Source: Numida meleagris
Lineage: Eukaryota; Chordata; Aves; Galliformes; Numididae
DNA: 64,000 bases
Direction: 5' to 3'
NCBI RefSeq assembly: GCF_002078875.1
Contig: NC_034438.1
Span: forward strand, 14,426,183 to 14,490,182
Below are positions 37,357 through 50,023 of the stretch, piece by piece; position 1 is the stretch's first letter; each line of letters starts with the position of its first letter. The notes below the pieces were generated by a model that was not told the origin of the DNA, ran no database searches, and saw only the letters and a program-made list of their open reading frames with translations. The position numbers were made by a program, and so were the translations under genes.

Positions 37357-38210
37357 CCTGAACCAAACCAAAGCCCCGCTGTCTTCCAGTTATATGATTC
37401 TTTCACCTAGCTCAAAACAGAGGTGGCATGTTAATGCCATGACGAGTTCAAGTTTACTTTGATGTTTCTCAGAGAATTTCAGAGGAAAGTGTTTTTGACA
37501 CTGATGGAATAAATAAATACTCCCCAGAGAATTCTGTCTTCTTTGACTGTAAATATTAATAACTATAGAAAATCAGTAGCTGCCAGTTTTCCTTGGGTGT
37601 TATATCAATGTTATATTGAATAATGCTGTATACCAATTTATATTTTGATGGAATTGACATTACTCCATTCTTCAGTGATTCTGGGGCAGGCAGATGGTCT
37701 CAGTAACAATTCACAGCCAATGAAACGAAGAAATAAACATAATTATTATTTTTAATTGCATTTATTTGTAGTTTATTATCACCTCTTAATCTGCGAAGAT
37801 AAGATGATGCTTAGGTGATAAAAATCATTTGTTGATTTATTTTACTTTATACTTTGAAGTGATTATTTTTTCTCTGAGAAGTTCAGGAGAGGATTCCTGC
37901 ATTTGTAGGTCTCTCTATCACTTATGGAAGGTGTTTTCCCATACATATCATGAGTGGCTGGAGAAAAAAAAGTAAAATTAGTTTATTGACTCTGATATAA
38001 CCATGACAATATAAAAGCAGAAACAACAGAGATACAAAGAGAAAAGAAAACCGTTTGGCTTCACTTCAGGCTATTAAATATTTGGCTTTGTGCCAAGTGG
38101 CTTCTTCATTTCAGACGGACTGATATGCTTCATCTCCACTAAAAGAGATAAAGGAAAAGTGAGGGTAAGAGTATTTCTTTTTTCCAGCTACTTGTAGCCA
38201 ATCTGGAGAT

Positions 38211-38241
38211 AAAACAAAAAAAAACAACAACAACAACAAAA
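38211..38241. repeat. (AAC)n tract
   Basis: A-rich start followed by about five CAA units. A simple repeat. Confidence 0.85.
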
Positions 38242-38793
38242 TCAGGGGCTTTTTACTTCCTGTTCCCTAATAAAAGGAGCACCAGTCGGCAAGTTGCCAG
38301 GGAAGTCTCAGGTGCTTTCCAGCTGATGTGACCCGGCAGGCAATGAACTCTGAGGTGTTTGAAGCCAAATGTTAGTCTCCATGGCCTGTATTTCTGCCTC
38401 CTATTTTTTGCTGTGCACAACTGAAAAAACAGTGTATTTCTGCTGCTCACACTGTAGCAGTTGTAAACAGATCAGTTTTGCTGTGGATCTCTCAAGAAAA
38501 TTCTTCCATTATGTTCTTGAGGAAGTGTGGGTTTGCATCCTGAAAATACAACCTTTAAGATGTAATTCTGGATCTTGAATACATTCAAATTCTCTAAGCA
38601 TAATTTGTTCCTCACTGTGGAATTTCATTCTGAACCCAAACTATGTAGAACTGAGTTTTGCATGACTACGATGTAGCAATAGGAACTGTGAATCATTTGT
38701 TCCAGTTCTAAGTGTCTTTGAAGATTACTGGTGTGAGGCTTTTGTTGGCTATGATGTGCTTTATGTAGTTTCCACCTCTATTGCAAACAGTCC

Positions 38794-38829
38794 TTAAAGT
38801 ACCCATTAAAGCATTAAAGTACCCATGAA
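38794..38829 (+). repeat. 20-bp tandem duplication
   Basis: ttaaagtacccattaaagca at 38794-38813 is followed directly by a second, partial copy with one mismatch (38814-38829). Likely slippage. Confidence 0.85.
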
Positions 38830-41800
38830 AAATCATGTTTAGTGATCCAAATTTTTTAAAGCCAAACACATGTTCAAGCCGACTTTAAGCACACAGTGTG
38901 ATACCTGAAGGAGGAATGCAGTCAGATTTATGGAGGAGATTGCAATGAAGAGGACAAATTCCCCTTCCAAGCACTCATCTCTTTCCATTAACCAGGATTG
39001 GATACCTTAAGGTGCAATAGCCTAGCCTGGACATTGCACGTACATACACAAGTTATTGTCAATCAGTTCATTACCAGTTGTCAATAGCTGCTAAGTGCAG
39101 ACAATTGCCGCTCTGGACCGTTGCTTTCTTTTGCAGGGTCTCACAGTATGGCTTTTTGACAGTGTTGTTCATCATGATTTGTGAACCCTTGGTGCAGATT
39201 TTCCTAATGCCTTGCAGTATTACTGACCTTTGAAAGCTAAATAGAAGGTACTGTTTTTTTCTGCATGCATATTAACTTTTCTAATGATAAAAGAAGACAT
39301 CTTGAAAGGAAGAAAAGAAACATTTTGGAAAGTATCAGTGATTATGAAAAAACTACTCAAAAATAACACTAATTGGAGAGGCTTCTAATTAAACCTTGTC
39401 TGTGTTTGATGTATGAACAGGAAACAACAAAAAGTTGGACCCTACTCAATGTTTTCTCCCCCAATTAACTATGTGGACACAAGTAATTTTTCAGTTCCAA
39501 AACTGTATGATCTCACAGGCTTTTTTTTGATAATTTTCCCAAAGATTAGTAAATCTTCTTTTCTACTGAAAATATGTTCAGTACCAGCAGTGACAAGGGA
39601 AGAGTTCATTACAGAGACAAATTCCAAAAAGAGATTATGAAGTTGATTGTATTGAATCTTTCTGATAATTGTCAGAAGTATACTTTGAAAACCTTATCTG
39701 CTTAAATCATTTGATTTTGACTTTATCTTCAGTCAAATGGTGCAATTCTTTTAGAACTGGCATTTTGCAAATTTGTTAAAATTGTGAATATTCTTTATGG
39801 CTGGCTGCTGCTACAGTGAGAAATTGCAGAACTGTATGCCAGTCATGAGATGGGGTGTTGATGGAGGGTGAATTCTTGCAGCTTCCCAGTTCCCATTCAG
39901 AGCACTTCAGAATACCTCCTTGCATTTTGCATACAACACTGCCACTCCCATATGGCTTATTTGAAACTGGAAATTGAAGGTCTGCTTCAGGTCCACTGAC
40001 TGTGGTCTCTCTGCACTGCCTTTATCTTGTTGCAGGGTCTCTTTGGTCACCATATTCTAAGTTAAGTCAATAGAAATTGTTCAGTATCCTCCAAATGGAG
40101 GAAGATCATACTCTGAGGAGGAAAGTCTTGGTGAACTAGCAGAGAGCATGTGAATGATAACAGTATGCAGTGAGGTGCTGAGCTACCATGGTTATGAGCT
40201 CAATATAAGAACAGGAAGACTAGGATAGGGAAGAATATGGGATTGTCAAATGTGCTGTGTTTATGCTTTGAGTAGGAATTGAAGCTTAATAGAGTAAATT
40301 AAAAAATGCATTCAGCATTGTTTAGATGGATATTATTTGGGACACTTTCTGATTTGTGTACTGACAACTACTGCATTTAATTCTAGCTGTATTTTAGTAA
40401 ACTGCTAAAGCCCAGTGTCATGCATATACTATAGGAGAGGTGTTTTTAAGAAAAAGATGAAACTAGTTACATATTTTCAGTGCTTCTGAGTGCTCTGTTC
40501 ATTGTAGAGTTGGAGCACACACCATGTGTCCATTCTGCTGTGATCAAGGCTGTCATGTTGTCTTTCTTTCGTGTAGTTACCTCCAGGGTGGTAAAGAAAG
40601 TAGCAGGCAGTTGGCAACCATCAAAGAAATAATGAAGCATTTCACTTAAAGCCTTTAGTGCTCTTCAGAATATCACCTCAAGACTAAGAATAGCCCAGAG
40701 AAATGAAATGACAGTGCAGTGTTTAATTTTTGTGCTACTTCTACAGCGTGAAGTCTTTTATTCCTTGTCTTAAGAACATCCTGTGAATATTTTGGTTCTA
40801 TAGGTGGCTGGAAAGCAGTTATATGTGAACTTAGGATAATGTTATCTGGGGACAAGGAAGAATAAAGGCCTCAGGAATCAGAAAAATGTTTCTCCATCAT
40901 TATTTTAGGTCACTGAAGGTTGCACCTGCAAAGGATAATCTCAGATAGGTATTTCTGAGTTCACATATGGAAAAGTAGGACAAGAGATTAGTCATAAACA
41001 GATCAACACAAAATTTGTTGGTTGGGATAGCTGATGCCAAACACTGAGTTTACTTGGCAGTAAGTTGCTTTTTATCTAGCTTAATCTCTTTGCTAAAAAC
41101 TATTGTAACTAATCCGTACTGAAAAAGGAAATGCTCCTTTTTGGATTAAGGCATGAAAACTGATTAAAAATATCATCTCTTCACAGAATCTAGAGTCCAG
41201 AGAGAAGTTAACTGAAGGAAAGAGTGCTGTCTGCCAAATGCCGTGCTTTTTTCAATGTCAGAATATTTCCTAGGATCTCTCAACACACTGTTCCTTCAGA
41301 CAGATGGAGATTGAGCTAACTAATATGCCAGTTTGTTTTAGCCTCATTTGGTCTCATTTCTGTAAATGAAACAGCAGAAAAACAAAAGGTACAGAATATT
41401 TGAGCATTCTTAATGACAAGAATTAATATGTCATTAGTTCTAGAGTTATATGAGAAACATTTTAAGAAAATCTATTTATCCTCCAAAAAGGCATAGACAT
41501 TCTTCCTGGAAATGTTTTGTAAAAGGGTTGAAGTTAGGGTAATTCCTACTTCAGGGCTAGTCTGCCAAAAAAAATGACAGCCTCAGAAATCAGCCTTTGA
41601 TATTTGTCATAATAGACTCGCGTGGTTTTAGTATGTTTTATATTCAGAATTCCTCCAGCATTACTCAAAATACTGCAGAAGTCAATAACTGTATAACAGA
41701 AATTATATCCTCATTTATACCTTGACATGCACACAGATAGTTATGAGATGTGATGCTGTGCAAATCAGATTTATATGGAAAAAATATTCAGCAAATTTAA

Positions 41801-42114
41801 CAAGTGATATTCTGTTGGTGTTCTGCTGTTTTATTTATTTAATGTGATATATTCAAGAGTTTTCTTGAAACCAGTAACCAGATCTGTCCCAAACCGGCCT
41901 GAAATCATAGAGTAAATTCCTCCCCCTACACTTTGAGAAAGGAGTCCTAACCTTTGCCACGCAATCTTCTTGACAAAATGGAAATTGGTTTGTAATAAAA
42001 AGCAAAAACTTTATTTAAAGTGAAGAGTTCAGTAGGATCAAGAATATCCCCACTTTGAGCAACTGGTTTATTTGTAATTAAATTACCAACATCAGTGAGA
42101 TGTTTCCTAACATT

Positions 42115-42193
42115 AGTACTTTTGTCCTAGTGAGCACACCATGAGTGCTCACTAGGACAAAAGTACTTTTTGTCCTAGTAGCACACCATGAGG
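42115..42193. repeat. Forward-inverted-forward triplicated segment with perfect hairpin
   Basis: The arm at 42115-42137 is followed by a 7-base spacer (accatga, 42138-42144) and by its exact 23-base reverse complement (42145-42167). A second forward copy then runs from 42162 to about 42192, covering the same 31-base segment with one inserted T and one missing G. The overlapping forward/inverted/forward order is what a replication template switch would leave. The arms do not pair beyond 23 bp. Confidence 0.93.
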
Positions 42194-43557
42194 TTTGATA
42201 ATGCCTGAATGAGGCGTGAGGACACATTCTGCTACATGCAGAGTCAGTACCTGACCTTGTAGGCATTTATTTGTGGAGAGCTGTAGATCTGCACTACAAC
42301 ACCAATGTGGATGGCTTTAAAACAGCAAATTCAAACATTAATTTGTAATGCATGTGTAAGTAATCACTCAATCCACAGCTTGCCTCCAGTGGAGGCAGCA
42401 CTTCAGGCACCTCAGATGTTTCAAATAAAGATAGATGATATGAGGAAATTCTTATATCTGTAGCTGCAAAAGCCTGTTTTTAAAGCAGTTTTAAAAGAGT
42501 GGCAGTTGTATGGAAGATTCAGAGAAAAGTTTTAGGATTTTTAAGTTTTAAATGCTTGGAAAGTATATCTTAATCTTACAGATATCTCCACTACAAATGC
42601 TTAAACTCAAAGGAAATTTTCATCTCTGTATTGCATCCATGGATAGAAAGAGCTGTGATTCTCACTGAATATTTCTTGTGCTCCTTTCATTTTAACTGGA
42701 AGGGTGTGGAGGGGAGCGAAAAAATATTCCAAAATTAAAAGCTCTGAAGACCTTAAACTGACCTCTTAAATCAAGACAAAGGAACAGTGGAGGTCTGCCC
42801 TCGCAAACTCAGGAAGACAATGCCAAACAATCTTCTATAGTGTAATGAAGCCAAAATACTGGACCTTATTTTAGCTCTGCTCTGACAGATGCACTGAAGC
42901 CTTAGGAGATGTATGTGCTTTTCTGCTCATGAGCAACATTCAGCTCAAGCTTGTTTAAAAAAAAAAAATCCTGCATGCCCACAACTGGAGCTCTCCTTGC
43001 TGCAGGGCTGTAGGATGCTGGGGAGATGAAGGTTCTCATACAGCTGGGACAGGAGGTGAACTGCGTGTGGCCCTCTGGGATTTCTCTTTGTAGGAATGGA
43101 ACATTGTTTCTGCATTAGATCTAACAAGATAAATATTTTACTAATAGTTCTTTCTGGGATGGGGAGGGCGGGGATCTTTTTTACTTCATCAGGGGTCTCT
43201 GATAGTCTTCGCATGCTCAGTAGCTAGGTAAAGTAATTTATAGTCACAGAGATTTGGTAGATGGAGTAATTTATAGGTATGAAGACTGCAGCTCTTGTCT
43301 GTCCAGCCATCTGGAATATCTCTGAGCCTTGAGTTAAAGACAAGTTAGACATCCTACTCCTAAACAGTGTGATAATGCCTTTACAAATCAAAAACCCTTG
43401 ACAAAGATATCAATAGGCTTGTTATGTTGGAAGACTACTAATTTTTGGTGCTGGACAGACAAGACCTGAATGATAGAAAATTTAAGGAGAAGTTAAATAA
43501 TTAGCAATATACATGTATAGCTAGCAACAATTTATGTTTAGCCAATATGAATATGTA
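42194..43557. other. Unassigned DNA
   Basis: No recognised exon or repeat. A 13-base A run lies at about 42957-42968. The minus-strand open frame 42945-43214 (89 codons) is unrecognised. The last 150 bases may belong to the LTR described next, whose 5' edge is uncertain. Confidence 0.55.
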
Positions 43558-44107
43558 TGTAATATTTTGTCGCATGCTCATACTCATTGCAAGAATATCC
43601 TGCACAAGAGATTGATCAAACCAGAGAACAAGTCATGACATGCTCAAGGAAGTATGCCTGCCTGAAGAAGCATTGGGAAGACCTGGTAGCCCCCCCAGTG
43701 CTCTTTGTTTAACAAAGGAAGAGTCCTTTGGATGGAATGGAAGAGGCCTTGAAGAGAATCACTGTGTCAATACGATAAGAAGAGTACTGAGACATCTTGG
43801 AAACAGCAGGATGGTGACCGGCTGGCGACAAGATAGAGTATGAATTAACAAGTGTCAGAATGTAATTAACAAATGTAAACCTTTGGTAAGATAGTGAACC
43901 TGGAGTACCCAGCCAATGAGGAAACAGAGGAGGGGGTAGGCATGCGGGAGACAAGGTACAAAAGGTGTAATATTGTTTCCATAGATACGCTCCTTTTGGC
44001 AGGATGCCTACCATTGCAATTGCAAATTAAAATTTCTTCACCAGAGATCCTGTCTCCTAAAAGTTATCTCAGATGTTTCTGATGTCTTTGCCCACTTGGA
44101 AAAGGAC
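43558..44107 (+). mobile_element. Probable solo LTR of an endogenous retrovirus
   Basis: The promoter and polyadenylation layout is that of a retroviral long terminal repeat. A CCAAT box (gccaatgag, 43912-43920) is followed about 40 bases later by a TATA-like gtacaaaag (43956-43964). An attaaa polyadenylation signal (44026-44031) follows about 70 bases after that, and then a TG/T-rich stretch (atgtttctgatgtctttgcc, 44071-44090). The spacing gives a short R region as in real LTRs. The proposed ends (tgtaatatttt... at 43558 and ...aaggaca at 44107) have the TG...CA form, but I could not find a clean target-site duplication, so both ends are uncertain and the 5' end could lie anywhere from 43420 to 43640. 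No gag, pol or env reading was recognised beside it. Confidence 0.5.
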
Positions 44108-46224
44108 AGCAGGAATCAGAAGAGTAGTGATGGAGTAGAGATGGCAATCCTAGGAAGACGCATACTTTGCCACTGTCTACCTCAACTACATCAAGCTTAA
44201 GTGGAGTCCCATCACTTAAAGGAACCAGGTTTACATTGGGTGTGAAGTTTAATCCCAGATTATACACAGTTAAGTAAAAAATAGGAGTCCATGTGGAACT
44301 GAAGGTCCTGCTTAACCCAGCCCTGGGACTGAGAATCACAGCACAGTTAGGCGGTCTGCAGCCCCTCTCAGCACAGCTTTGACAACTAGAAGTTCCTCTC
44401 TGGGTGTGAGAGACTGGTGGGTGGCTGTGGCTGTTCTCTGAACTGTGGGAGACAGTCCGAGGAAAGGCTCTGAATACCGGATTCCTCTCCCATCTCTCTC
44501 AGATGATGAGATGTCTGAACTACTGCTGCTCTGGGTTTATCTGCAGAGGACTCTCTTTGGATGCTGTCTCTTCACTGTTTTCCTTTGAGGATCACAGAAT
44601 TGTGATGAGTCCTTGCAGGAAAGTGTTAACTGTGAAACTGTGTTTGTACTGTCATACATGTGTGTGCTTAGGGTTGAAGTGAAGGAAATATTCCTACTTA
44701 AAACCTTTCTTCTCTTAAAAAGCTTATATTTTGACAACATGTTGCCTGTATGAGAAAAAAAAAAAAAAAGGAATACTTGGCTACTCTTCTGCAAGTCATG
44801 TAGCCTACGAAATGCTTCCATTGTAAAACATTACTTTTATTTACATAATAAAATGTCCAAAAGAAAAAAGTCTAAGAGAACATAAAAATGGGCATGCTGC
44901 AGATTAACTGCTTTGCCTGTTGCCTTGTGGAAATGTATGCACTACACTGTGTGATTTGGAGTGAAGAACAATTATGTTTTGATTTTAGTTTAATAGGAAA
45001 AAAATAATATGAGTAATCTGAACCTTGTAACTAATGAAATGGGGATGCTTAAGTAAAAATATGCACACATGTAGAAAGCAGATGTCAAATATTTCTTTTA
45101 AATTTCATATTGCAATTAAAACTTGCTAGAATGATAAATGTAGTATGCAGTGTTCCAGTATATCTTCAGAATGATTAAATTGAAATTTTGCAGTTACTTC
45201 ATTATACTTTATTACTGGAAATTTATCAAAAAGCCTGTGAGAGTGAGCAAGAGAAAGGTCTGCATTCCTTTCAGAGAGGCAGCGGACACTAATGTCTGAT
45301 GGGATTTTTATCCAGAGATGCCTGCAGCCATCAGCCTTGTCAGAATTTGTTTTTTATCTGACTAGAAGGAGCTGTGACAAACAGTGTGCACAGTTACTAA
45401 CAACATTGTGATGGCAGAGTTAGGTGCTGTCAGTATTATCATTTATAATGCAGATATTTCTTAAGAAGCTGTGGGTGCAGTACGTGGTGTGTGATCCATG
45501 CATGATGAGAACTGTAAGGGATGTGAATCTCATTTTGACTGAAGCAGAGAGAAATCTCCTCCCAGACATTTTATACCATCTCTGAAATGGTTTTCCCAAG
45601 CTTTTTGGCAGAGGTCTGGCCAGGAAACAGAACCATTTCCACTGTGAAGAACTGAAAGGATTTGGCTTTCTTGTAGCGTTTTACGGATGCAAAAATCAGT
45701 GCCACTTTGTCTGGGTGAAGCACAAAGCCTGTCAAAGGTGGACCTAGATAAGCCGAGAGATTTAGAGGCACAGAGAAGCTGGGAAAGATATGGCATGGCC
45801 TCAGCAGAGGTGAGGGAGTGAACAGACAAGAAGCTGAGAGCTCAACTGATCCTGTCCCCATCTGAAATTCCTGGAATGTTATATCAGGATTACAGGCTTC
45901 AGATTTGGCTGTGTCTTGCTTGAGACGGCAACAGCTATAGGGAATGTGGAGAATTTGATAAGTATATGAAAGAATACATTGAGTACAGATGGCATATGTC
46001 TTTATCTTTTCATGTTCTTGTGAAGGGATAACTTGCAATCCTAGGAGATTTCGGTCCTAGGGCATTACATAAAATAGTAGACAATAAATGTTAATACTTG
46101 TCTTTTCTGCTCTGGTCAGTTGTCCTTAAAGTAACTCCTGCAGATTCCATCTGGCCATCCTTATGTGACACTGAAAAAGGCAACACTGATTCTCTACTAT
46201 AAACTTCATCTGACTGTTACTTTT

Positions 46225-46246
46225 CTTATTTATTTATTTATTTTTT
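46225..46246. repeat. (TTAT)n microsatellite
   Basis: Four to five TTAT units followed by a T run. Confidence 0.85.
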
Positions 46247-46983
46247 CTTGTCTAGTCAGGTAGAATAGTAAGAAAATTCCTTTCGCTGCCAAGGAACAAA
46301 AGAAATGATGATAGTAATTTTAGGTGTTTTCCTCCATTCCATTTCTTCTACCTTGGAATGGTGCTACAGAAGAAAAGGTAAATGTATGCTTTCTCTGCTA
46401 AAGTTTCCCTGTACATGGAAACGTAGAATGAGGTCAAACATCTTTATGGCAGAATATATTCACAGGATTGTCATGTTAAGATGCAAAGGTATTTGTTATG
46501 TTCTTCCTGAAGACTTATGATCTTTCAAATTGAAAAATATTCTGGAGATAGATATCAGAATTCTTGTTCATTCATTCTTGTAGAAAGTCCCATCAGTTTA
46601 AAATGCTACAGTTCTGCCCTTTCCATGACTGTTGGCTTGCATTTCTGTTCTTGGTCTGTTTTGGAAGGAGCACACAAATTATTATTGCTGGATAACACTT
46701 GGTTATCTGTAATTTTCTGAGGTGGCAAAGTAGTATATGGCATAACATACACTGATGCATATATTTAATGAAGTTCCCATCATGCTTCAATTTACAAGCT
46801 CAAGAGCTGACACAGACATGAAAGCCATGCACTGAAGAAACCTGTGCAACATATAGAAAGAGTTAAACACATATGCTGATATTTGCATGCTGGCAAAGCA
46901 TGGAAATGCTGGTAAACATATATTTTTTGGATTTTGTAAAAAGCCTCAGCTTTGCTATAATAAAGCCAAGGGTTTGTTTTTTC

Positions 46984-46999
46984 TTTTTTTTTTTTTTTT
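46984..46999. repeat. Poly-T run (16 bases)
   Basis: Uninterrupted 16-base T run. No associated element recognised. Confidence 0.9.
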
Positions 47000-48068
47000 A
47001 GCAAATACAAACCACATGTTCAGGAAATCACAATAGTTGCCACTGTTTCTTGTGAGTCAGTGCAGTCAGAGCCCATAGAAACCCTGACTTATATAAAATA
47101 AATCTCCAGTCAGTGTATTTCTGAAAAGCCATGTTTAATACAGCCCAAAATATCAGTGATTTGACTTGACTAATGAGAGCTGTTCAGTTTGTTCTCTGTG
47201 GTCTTGCTAGAAACTACATTAGCCTGTACTCAATCTATTACTACATTTTCAGTTCAACTCTGTTAAAAAAAAAATCTTCCTTATCTAGTGGATGACTTAA
47301 CAAACCCTTTCATTATCTTATTATTATTGTTATTAATTTACGGAAAAGTTTCTTAATCTTTTTGTCCATCTGGAGTAGTACTATATAATTTCCTAAAAGT
47401 ACCCCATTGAACTTTGGTTTCATTTTCTGTAGTCATTCCTACCAGAATGATATTGGAATTGATCTCTTTGTTTATCAGAAGGTTGGTGAAACTACAGGAA
47501 ATGTGAGAAAACATGTATGACTAAAATGAATCCTTTTTCTGGAAGATAAATGCATTCAGACATATAGGAATAGACTAGGAAAAATCCCGAATGCTCTGCT
47601 CTTCTTAAATACACTTAATTCAGTTCACTGAGGCTTTTCAAAGATCTTCCACAAATATTCCAGTCATGGTAAATCCACTCTGTTCTTGGCATTATATTCC
47701 ATGCTTATATTAGAAAGTTTGTGTAACACCTAACTCAGTTTTCTTTCAAACATATATTTAGTAAACTCAGTGACCAAAACATATGCATTTTTGCCATGTC
47801 TTGTTTGACCCATCTTATCTCTACACTGAAAAGAGTCATTCATCTTTGAGGCCACTTTGTATGTAGGATTACTAAAAGCTTGCATTAGTTTCATTTATAC
47901 TGTGCTCTTACAGTTTAATTCTAAGAATATCAGGTCATACAGTGTCAAAGTCCTGGACAAAGTCACTAAGCTTAATTTCTCACTATAGAATAACATTAGA
48001 GTGTATTTACATTGGTTGCCTTTTTTAAGCGTGTAGAATTTTTTGTAAAATGTACTTTATTGCAAGAT

Positions 48069-48086
48069 ATTTATTTATTTATTTTT
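48069..48086. repeat. (TTAT)n microsatellite
   Basis: Three to four TTAT units in T-rich sequence. Confidence 0.8.
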
Positions 48087-50006
48087 GTTTGTTACTCTCC
48101 CACCCTCTCCTGGGAACTATATTACAGATAAATTAATCAAAAATTTCGGTCTCTCCCAGTTTTCTTGCTAAAATATAGGAAGTGTTTTTGTCCTCTTTGT
48201 GGCTCTTGTCTGTACTAGATTAGATTATTAAGTGCAGTTACCTTCTGCTGGAATGTCCTGGCCTCCTTTCTGAAAGCATTTAGAAGAGACAACTGCAAGG
48301 GTTTTATCTGGCCTTGAAATAGAAATATTTGGGACATGTATTCTTGAGAACATCTTCATCCAAACTGAAACATGTTTTGGATCTAGATAAGATTATGGAT
48401 ACTTTGAATCATTTGCCTTTTGAAGTCTTAAAAATGGAATGAAATTTTCAGTCAATGAAGATCTTACTGTACTTCTAGTTGACTAGTTTTAGAACTTAAC
48501 TGTAATTCCAGATGAAATAATATGTTTTTCCTAATGCACTATCCATGTTTTTATTACTTGAAATTAAAGTGATTGCTCTTTGTTTTATCTTTGGTTGACA
48601 TAGGGATAATTAATTGAACTCCTTTTTTTTCATTTTCCCTCATTTTTGAACTCTATTTTTATGGCCCATCTCAGTCTTTTCTAAACTAGAGAAACTTGAA
48701 TCTCTTTTTGAACGTTATATTTCAAGATTCTTTGTTGTTGCTGACTTTCTTCATGTTCTCTTTGGCTTGTCTAATAATAGATGGCACTCAAAACTGGATG
48801 GAGCACACCAGATGAGATTATCCATTACTGTTTCTAGATAGTATGGAGAGGGAAAAAATCCCTGTATTCTCAGCCATATTTATTTTACTGTAGACTTTGT
48901 AGACTCACACTTAGTTCTTTGGAAAATGACTGTATATTTGCACGTACGTAAAAGATGCATTATAATTTTTCCTTCAGTACTGTTTCATTCATCTACATTA
49001 ATAGTTGTTTCAGTGACAAAGAGGAATTACAGGAAAAAAAGTGTACTCCAAGCACAAGACAAAATCTCAAATATGGTACGTTTAAAAGAATGAAAAAAGA
49101 AAAACAAAACCGTAATCCTATGCTTTGTAATTACAGCTTAGCTAAATTGAATTGCTGGTGTACTCATACAAGGGGCTTTTGGATCACGGCTCTCAAAATT
49201 TAATTTTCTGCCCCAAACATGAAGGGAAATTCTTACTTTGGACAATCAGATTTCCCTAACACTACAAGCATAACATTACTTCCCTACAGAGTTAAGCACG
49301 ACTGCTTTCCAGTTCGCAGTTGGGATTACAAACCATCCCTAATCTCTGGATCACAAGTTGCACCACAGTTCCACAGATAATAGATGTTGGATTAAAACAG
49401 TGATTGTGTGACATGGAGGCAAACTCAAAGCAGCATTAGTTACACAGGCAGCAGAGGCTAGGCATTGCTTGCGGGGATACTTGTACTGCCAACTTTGATG
49501 TACTTTTATAGGCAACACCTGCTCTACCCATGCTCAAAGCTAACACTGTTTCTAATGAAGTCAATGGAAATTCAGCCCCTCATGAGATCTATGCCAAAGT
49601 TTAGACATTTATGTGATGCTCCAAACCTATCCACCTCAGCCCAAGTCATGAGTCTGTCTTACTAAATCCTCTGACAGAATTGCAATTTGCAGGACTTTTG
49701 CAGGTAGAAAAGATGTAATTTTAAACATAATGTTTTAATCAATAGTTGGAAGTGTCATAACCCATGATTTGTGATCCTTTCCTTCTTTTCACTCTTTGTG
49801 AGAAGATGTGAGATTTGAGTCCACAATAAACTACACACAACTTGGCAAAATGTAGTTAACAAGATAGTTTCTAATTTTACGTGTGAAGCTGATGCCAACA
49901 CAATGGGGCAAACATAAAGTTCAGAAAATATCCTCAGCAGCCCTGTCCTGTTGTGCCAGGTGTGAAGCATGAGGTCTCCCAAGTGAGAGAACTTGATTTC
50001 TATCTT

Positions 50007-50023
50007 CAGCAGCAGCAGCAGCA
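50007..50023. repeat. (CAG)n microsatellite, five units
   Basis: Five CAG units. Not in a recognised coding frame. Confidence 0.85.

Larger units (their letters stand above)
34021..42114. other. Unassigned DNA with several simple repeats
   Basis: About 8.1 kb without a recognised gene or dispersed repeat. It holds the TTG/TTTTG tract (34116-34188), the (TTG)n tract (35111-35130), the A-rich/AAAC tract (37306-37356), the (AAC)n tract (38211-38241) and a 20-bp tandem duplication (38794-38829). No open frame here resembles a known protein. Confidence 0.6.

Noticed and set aside
42115..42167. The 23-bp hairpin as a microRNA precursor
   Set aside because: The stem is too short for a typical precursor, perfectly paired and with no pairing beyond the arms. 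The adjacent forward copy is better explained by template switching.
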